A stretch of DNA of 64,000 bases from Euphorbia lathyris. Lineage: Eukaryota; Streptophyta; Magnoliopsida; Malpighiales; Euphorbiaceae. The position numbers were made by a program, and so were the translations under genes. Within the stretch, counting starts at the first letter, position 1. Every line of letters starts with the position of its first letter. The notes beneath the pieces are model-generated. The model worked only from the letters and a program-made list of their open reading frames with translations, did not search any database and was not told where the DNA came from. The stretch spans positions 40,333,501 through 40,397,500 of the forward strand of contig NC_088918.1 of NCBI RefSeq assembly GCF_963576675.1. Direction: 5' to 3'. This document shows positions 58,801 through 64,000 of this stretch, piece after piece.

Positions 58801-59732
58801 CCACAATGGTACAAGTACCCGTGTCGATGCTTCCTGGTTTATTTCCCTATCTAGTAGTAACCTAAATTCTCATTACAGTTTTCATTCATTTAGATACTCT
58901 ATTTGTAGGTCTTTCACTCAATTCATCTATTGCCTTTTCTTCTAATTTTTCATGTATGACATTCCACACAGTTCCCAGACCCTACCACATAATTGCTAAA
59001 GGTAATAATGTGTTCACACTCAAAGCTTAACCATTGTAATGGGAATGTATAAACAAAATCTAATATTCTCAAATCAACAGCCATGTTGAGATGGCTCGCT
59101 GAGGACAATACAAAGTCTTCATATCGTAAAAAAAAAAAAAGAAAGAAAGAGAGAGAGAGACAAGAAGCTAACAACTGAAAATAAAGACAAATAACTTACT
59201 CGAAGGAAAAGAAGAGAGAAACAGAAGCTTGACGCGTCTCTAGCAAGTACTTAACAGAACTGTACAAGAAAAGGCTGTCTAGAAGAAGAAGGAACCCGAT
59301 AAACGAAACTATCCGAATATGAGACAACATAGGCACTGAAGGGGTTGTCTCGATGTACTCCACCCTCTTTTGAGCTAACCAATGCAATGCTTTGATTAAC
59401 AACAAAGCTGTAACCATTGCAAGAAAGGTCACCGAGAAGTCCTGCCTGAAAATAGTGATTGCAAAAAGGATTTCCATAACCTCTCTCCATGATTGCTCGT
59501 TCAATCTTTCAACTTCGGCTTCCCGAAGTGAACCAAGGAATATCCGCTTAGTTAATTGCCATAGCATGCACATAATGACAAGACCCATGTTAAGAAGCAG
59601 CACCAAATTGATCTTAGAGGTTGACAAATAAACCATAGCTGGATAAAACTGGCCTCTACTGTTGAATGCATGATAAATAACTGCAATAGTCGCAAGCAAA
59701 CTAAAACCTGCATATGTACGCAGCCGCATCAT
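52875..59732 (-). CDS. HRD1: ERAD E3 ubiquitin ligase HRD1, seven coding exons
   Basis: Membrane RING ligase of the ER that ubiquitinates misfolded proteins for retrotranslocation and proteasomal decay. Coding exons in order: 59732-59200, 56800-56624, 55431-55282, 54240-54032, 53920-53767, 53351-53084, 52997-52875; GT-AG joints, 537 residues. It starts MMRLRTYAG, as plant Hrd1 proteins do. Hydrophobic segments lie near residues 5-25, 38-60, 95-118, 135-158, 170-200 and 215-237, giving a multi-span N-terminal domain. The RING-H2 finger is C292-x2-C295-x11-C307-x-H309-x2-H312-x2-C315-x10-C326-x2-C329, complete. The C-terminal half is Gly/Ser/Gln-rich cytosolic sequence ending in a Gln/Leu-rich helix. 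A non-coding first exon (about 60430-60315) joins across an intron to 59746, 14 bases above the ATG. Introns 1 and 3 hold transposons, but the coding frame is intact. Confidence 0.95.
54317..55262. mobile_element. Long-TIR palindromic element in HRD1 intron 3, split by a hAT insertion
   Basis: It begins GGGGTAAATAATTTATTAGTCC and ends with the near complement 'ggactaataaattatttaccc'. Pairing continues inward for 100 bases or more ('tagtccccctattttgaag' against 'tttcaaaataggggacta'; 'ggtccttctgtctattt' against 'agataaaaggacc'). Without the nested insert it would be about 391 bp. It fills most of intron 3 (54241-55281). A truncated relative lies at 48239-48540. Confidence 0.75.
54411..54965. 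mobile_element. GC-rich hAT-type MITE nested in the long-TIR element
   Basis: The ends are CATAGTTATTAAAGG and CCTTTAATAACTATG, a perfect 15-bp inverted pair, 555 bp in total. They match the ends of the XPO1-intron element at 21941-22543. The right third is strikingly GC-rich ('gcgccaggcgcgcgcc'-like on either strand) in an AT-rich region. Flanking octamers (tttgtcac and gttttcac) are similar but imperfect, as expected for an older 8-bp duplication. Opposing ORFs in it (54645-54914 minus, 54664-54945 plus) are artefacts of the GC-rich palindrome. Confidence 0.8.
57451..58250 (+). pseudogene. Ty3/gypsy remnant in HRD1 intron 1 (zinc knuckle and LTR)
   Basis: At 57545-57680 the plus strand reads 'KGLCYNCDEKYIAEHQCEK', a CCHC-type knuckle (C-x2-C-x8-H-x2/3-C spacing variant) followed by 'LLEG'. 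This is typical of plant gypsy gag. Just after, TGTCATGAACCAGCTGTG at 57735 opens a stretch whose first 35 bases also occur, diverged, at 57453 (TGTCACGAACTGGCTGTG). These are probably the remains of two LTRs around a gutted element, antisense to HRD1. The right LTR may extend to about 58155 or beyond. Confidence 0.6.
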
Positions 59733-59746
59733 TTTCTCCTAATCCG

Positions 59747-60430
59747 CTGTAGCAAAACATCACTCAATCAATACATATATATAAATATGTTACTATAAAT
59801 GAGATTTAATACAAGTCATTAAAAACTTAACTTATATTTTGCATAGATAACCAAAGAAAATGTAGATTTGATTATTGATTATTTTTTTAAATTCAAACAG
59901 ATAAATACGACATTGTATTAGCTTCCGTCCCTTCCCAAAATTTTGTCAGCTTCGCAGTTGGCAGAAAATTATCAACTTAAATGATCGAGCATTTTGCATA
60001 GATAAAGATATCGCCCAAACTCACCACGAAAATATAGACCAGAGATCACTAAATTCATGATAAGAATCCTAGCATAATCCAAATCGCACTAAATCAAGCT
60101 TCGGAAAGGAAAAATTACAATTAAATCTTTTATCCATTGTCAATTTCTCGGTACTCAAACAAGCGCATATAAGAAAGACCAAGTATGTTGTACATCCAAC
60201 GATGAGAAGGACGGAATCAGCCATAAGAACCTAATCCCAAAATATTCAAATCGAAATAAAATTAAAATCATTATGGTTAGAAAAAATCTTAAACTGAAAC
60301 CAACAGTACAGTACCTCTTCGAATTTCCCCCAATTCCTTCAAAAAAAAGTTTGGTCTCTATCTGCACTTCTTGATTACAGAGAAAAGAGATTGAAATGAG
60401 GCCGTGATATGTTCGGAATAGGGAGTATGC
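59747..60430 (-). other. HRD1: HRD1 5' untranslated exon and leader intron
   Basis: On the minus strand 'ggaaattcgaagag|gtactg' gives a donor after 60315, and 'gttttgctacag|cggatt' gives an acceptor before 59746. The leader intron is thus 59747-60314. Leader introns of this kind are common in plant housekeeping genes and can raise expression. The upstream limit of the exon (about 60430) is a guess, set by the promoter elements. Confidence 0.6.
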
Positions 60431-60616
60431 GTCATCTCCGCCAATGCGGATGAACCACGTGGATTTGACCCGGTTTGACCTTCTTCCGGGTCGTGTTAAA
60501 GTAATCCAAGTCGGTAAATATGTCACGTGGGAAGCGTGTGATCAACTGTAGAAAAAGAGAATTAAATAAAAATGAGAAAATAGATTAGAGGGAGTAAGAG
60601 ACAGAGAGAGCGAGAA
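60431..60616. promoter_or_regulatory. Bidirectional HRD1/NDUFA12 promoter with ERSE and G-boxes
   Basis: HRD1 (minus) and NDUFA12 (plus) face away from each other with under 200 bases between the inferred HRD1 leader and the NDUFA12 ATG. CCAAT at 60441-60445, nine bases, then CCACG at 60455-60459 form an exact ER-stress response element. That site binds NF-Y plus a bZIP factor (bZIP28 in Arabidopsis, ATF6 in animals). It overlaps a G-box CACGTG (60456-60461); a second CACGTG lies at 60524-60529. The ERSE sits at the expected upstream side of the HRD1 leader. Confidence 0.65.
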
Positions 60617-62013
60617 ATGGCATCGACGGTGGTGAAGGAGACCTTGAAGGCGATCAAAGAAAAAGGATTTAGAAGCTTTCTTCGAGAGCTCAAGGATGAA
60701 GGCTTCCTGTCCGTGGCTCTTTCTCTCTTCTCAAGTTATTATGTTTTTAGATATTTAATTTGATTTATTATCTATCCCTAATCGATCAAAACAATCCTCA
60801 TATAAGGCTACATCGTGAATCTACTTTCTTGTTAATGGGCATGCCAAAGATCTCGTATTTTGCTTGTTTGAGCTGAATATTGGTTTAATTTTTTTTTCTT
60901 ATTTTCTTAGGACTTAAATCAAGAGCATTTGAAGAAAAATTTCTTTTCGATATTAGTTTCTAACTTCCTTTTGGTTGCTGGGGATATCCTAATTACAGAA
61001 AAAAAAAGGAAGAAATGATAAATGGGGTGTTGGGCGTACCTTGCTGAGTAAAAATATGGGATATGGAGGATTTTGTCTGGTTCAATGCTGCGGCTGGGTA
61101 AACAAAATTTAAGCTCTTAGCAGGGATAAAATGGATAAGCAAATACTTGTGTCCCTTTGTAAATGAATTTCAACCAGTAAATATGAGGAACCTGATTATA
61201 GATTTGAATTTTTGAACCCCAAGCGATTCATGAACATGTTATCATATTTGTGCTATTATTTGCATTTTATGTTTTCTTTGTAAAGTTTTGCTGATTTCTC
61301 TATTTTGTTCCATTTATTACATTTCAGGAGTTGCCTTGCAGATGGAAATCTGTTGTAAGTTTATACCATTGCTTGTTACATTTTTTTTTTTTTAATATTG
61401 TTGTTGAGAAGTATTCTTATGTTTGTTCAATTTGGTATTTGGTTCTGCTGTACTTACATGGAAGCAGTAAAAAATAGTTCTTCTAGTGACTTCGGCATTG
61501 GTGAACAGTGTTGCTACCTGATAGGCTCGTTAGTGACCTTTTATGATTCTAGCATAACATTTAAATTATTGCTAATTTCTCTCTTTTAAACTTTCATTTT
61601 AGTATTCAACACCTTATATGAAAGCTGAGCTGCTCTTCGTCCTGGATATAAGGAAACCATTATTGAAGTTTTTACCCCCCACTATCTGAGTTTTTAAGTG
61701 GTTTGGTTGTTACGACATGCTATTAAATTAGCAAGGCCCAAAAGCCGGAAATGTTTTGTGCTGTGTATTGTTTTCTTTTGTTAAAGAATTTGCTTTTTAT
61801 GTGTCCTGTTTTAAATTTCAATTGATATTTGACTTTTTCATTAGCTTTGGTGCTCAGCTTTCTTCTTTGCTCTTGACAAACTATCATCATTTTCTAAATA
61901 AAACTTTGTTTGATTATTTAGACAAACAAAAATTCACAACATAGGGGCAACGCTTGTGGGGGTTGACAAATTTGGCAACAAGTATTACCAGAGGCTTGAA
62001 GGCATGCAGTATG
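60617..62013 (+). CDS. NDUFA12: NADH dehydrogenase (complex I) subunit NDUFA12/B17.2, first three exons
   Basis: Accessory subunit of mitochondrial complex I needed for assembly of the matrix arm. Exons 60617-60708, 61328-61354 and 61922-62013 join in frame: a start MASTVVKETLKAIKEKGF, then 'LRELKDEGFL', 'ADGNLLQTKIHNIGATLVG', 'VDKFGNKYYQRLEGMQYG'. This matches the first 70 of roughly 160 residues of plant B17.2, including the family's VGxDxxGNxYYE-like signature (Glu is Gln here). The third exon ends one base into the next codon at a 'gttagt' donor. The next exon ('RHRWVEY' in the family) is not found before 64000, so the gene continues past the window. The first donor (GTCCGT) is weak but keeps the frame. 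Confidence 0.9.
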
Positions 62014-64000
62014 GTTAGTATTCCTTTCTCTTTGTCATATGACCTATCCCACCTTAACTATTTGTGCAAATTCTGAGGTTTTATGGTTTACTAGGGAATG
62101 GATTGCTTAATTGTCTTTTTCTTATTGATGCTGCCATACCTCTTCAGCATTTGTTCATTGCTTTCTGACACAAAATCTAATGCAATGAAAAGACTTCTCA
62201 CATTAGTTTTTGCAGACAATATGTGTATTGAGAATGTGTTTTTTTCATGTCTCACTATGTAGTCATAATGCAATTTTCCTTGTTAAGAGCATGGGCGCAG
62301 GAATGTAGACTTTACAGAAAAATAATGATAAGAAATTGAGGCATAATGTTCTAATTAATGAACTGATGGTAGCACGTTAATAATTGATTGATTGGACGTA
62401 AAAGGTTACTGAGAATCTAATTTTTTCTGTTACAGAAAGTATCATGTAAACCAGCTTCCATCCATAGCAAGGTTACTGAACTGTAAATTAAATTCTATTC
62501 TTAGCCTACGACTCTCCCAAAGTCCCAATCATTAGATAAAAGTGCAATTCTCACCATAAACTCAACACACAGGAACAAATAGGTCCAATGATAGGAACAG
62601 GAATGCAAATCCAGAGAAATAGATTGAAATAGCCAAACAGATATATAGAAGACTATTTGATTGAAGAACTCTCTCATAACTAAGAAGGAGTTTAGATAAG
62701 AGAAGAGGTATTTCACTAAAATGAAAGCAAATAAGAAAGATAAACTGATTGAGACTAAACTCTACACCGCTCCCCTCTCACTGAGTAGAGCCTGACTCTC
62801 TAAATAGCCAGACAACATAATTCTCAATATCCTCTTCTTCTCCCCAGATCTGTATATATTATATACCAACTAAAGCCCCTTCTCTCTCCAGTAACTAACT
62901 ACCTGTAATACGTGTCCCTTAATTCCAGTATTACTCTTTATTTCCATTACCATATACTCTAGCATCCAAACAATACTTTTTGGAGAAGTTGCACACACAA
63001 ATTACCCCTTGACTCATTTATCATATCTTACATAATCTAATCATTGTCAAAGAAGATATAAACTTCAAATCCATTCTAACAGAGAAAGAATAGACCTTGC
63101 TACCACAAACAATATTTTTTTCAAAAAATTAGATAATGACTTTAACAAATAGGTATCAAGAAACGATTGGATTGGGTAAGGAATTAATTGTCCTTTGTTT
63201 TTGTTTAAATATGCTGTTATAGATAAGAAGGTTTTTTTTTTATTTTGGAAAAGGATTTAATGCTAATGTAGTGTGAAAAATGTGAGTGAGGGTGTTATTT
63301 GTCCAAGTATGACAAGTTTGGGGTTAAATTTTCCCAATTGTACCAGGTTTAGGGTGAAATTTGTCCAAAATAACTTATTTGAGGTTATTTGTTCAATCTT
63401 CCAAACTTTAGGGAGGGAACTTTACTTTTATCCCTAAACCATTTCTAGCATGCATATTGAACCATTAAATTCACTAGTATTTGGAAAAACAAATAAAATT
63501 ATGAATAATTCCAAAGGATTTAAATTAAGAAAGCTTTTATAGCCATTGTTATATAATCGGTAGGTTAATGGAATCAATTAAACTACCATTTTATGTTTTT
63601 GTACATCTGCAGTTCATAATGCTAACAAGAATTGTTTGATTAAATGATAATCCTCTCGAGGTATTCACCTGATAGGCTCATTTTTAATTCCTTCTTGGCT
63701 GCGTGAGATGTGGAAATGCGATGACCAACCCCATCCTGCACTTTTCTCGTTGGTTTCGAACAGTTGCAAATTTTCTTTGGTGGTCACTTAATTATCGAGA
63801 TTTGAATCAGCATTTGATCTGAATTTCTCTTTTTCTCTGGTTCTAGATATTGCAATTTCTGTTTCTTTCCTTGTTCTGAGTTCTAAATGCTGGTTTTGTT
63901 TTCTTCTTGCTTGCTTCCCTATTTTATTATTGTCTCTCAGTGTTCTTGTTTTGGTTGGTTTAACTTGTTGGTCAGACAAAAAAGTTACTAGGTTCCTTGT
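62014..64000 (+). other. NDUFA12 intron 3, incomplete, with a probable minus-strand LTR
   Basis: No coding exon was found. About 62450-63000 reads on the minus strand like a short copia-type LTR: 'tatataatatatacagatc' (TATA region, about 62848-62866), then a leader with 'ctctactcagtgagagg' and many CT-rich runs. Its edges and target duplication were not found. 63290-63430 has phrases such as 'ggttaaattttccc' and 'gggtgaaatttgtcc' repeated with variations. Confidence 0.45.

Noticed and set aside
59196..59732. 178-residue ORF as a complete short membrane protein
   Set aside because: It is exon 1 of HRD1; a donor at 59199 and six further exons restore the full ligase.

Overview
The window is nuclear DNA from a flowering plant, very probably a eudicot. 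The evidence is intron-rich genes with GT-AG splice sites, an exportin-1, an HRD1 and a complex I subunit that read like their Arabidopsis counterparts, an Au-type SINE, Athila- and Tat-type gypsy elements and a plant L1-like LINE. The species cannot be named from the sequence. No prokaryotic feature, CRISPR array or rRNA gene was seen.

Layout. 1-4852: the 3' end of an Athila-like retroelement (env-like ORF, non-coding 3' region, LTR), followed by an inverted LTR copy that makes a palindrome with arms of about 1 kb. 4853-9640: intergenic, with a 908-bp hAT element that has a perfect 8-bp target duplication. 9640-24700: XPO1/CRM1, 32 coding exons, 1,081 codons plus stop. 24861-25047: an Au-like SINE. 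25673-40278: a transposon graveyard with a chromovirus-like gypsy 5' half joined to a Tat-like gypsy 3' half that carries an antisense extra ORF, a LINE in reverse orientation, and a 1,442-bp solo LTR with a CATGT duplication. 40920-45755: a 4.8-kb non-autonomous CACTA element carrying a three-exon ubiquitin-conjugating enzyme (E2) gene copy, nested palindromes and three 249-bp tandem repeats. 45783-47512: a probable LTR. 48805-50637: a four-exon gene for a 126-residue basic protein. 52875-60430: HRD1 on the minus strand, seven coding exons (537 aa), with introns loaded with nested transposons. 60617 to the window edge: the first three exons of the complex I subunit NDUFA12 (B17.2).

How the genes relate. 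XPO1 (nuclear export), the small basic protein, HRD1 (ER-associated degradation) and NDUFA12 (mitochondrial complex I) are independent housekeeping genes. HRD1 and NDUFA12 are head to head, and the short space between them holds an exact ER-stress element (CCAAT-N9-CCACG) and two G-boxes, which fits induction of HRD1 by unfolded proteins.

Most notable: the CACTA element with a captured E2 whose catalytic cysteine position is serine and which carries one in-frame stop; the LTR palindrome; a 36-bp SINE stub between perfect 16-bp duplications in an XPO1 intron; and one GC-rich hAT family present in introns of both XPO1 and HRD1. All boundaries were read by eye; no alignment or database search was run.
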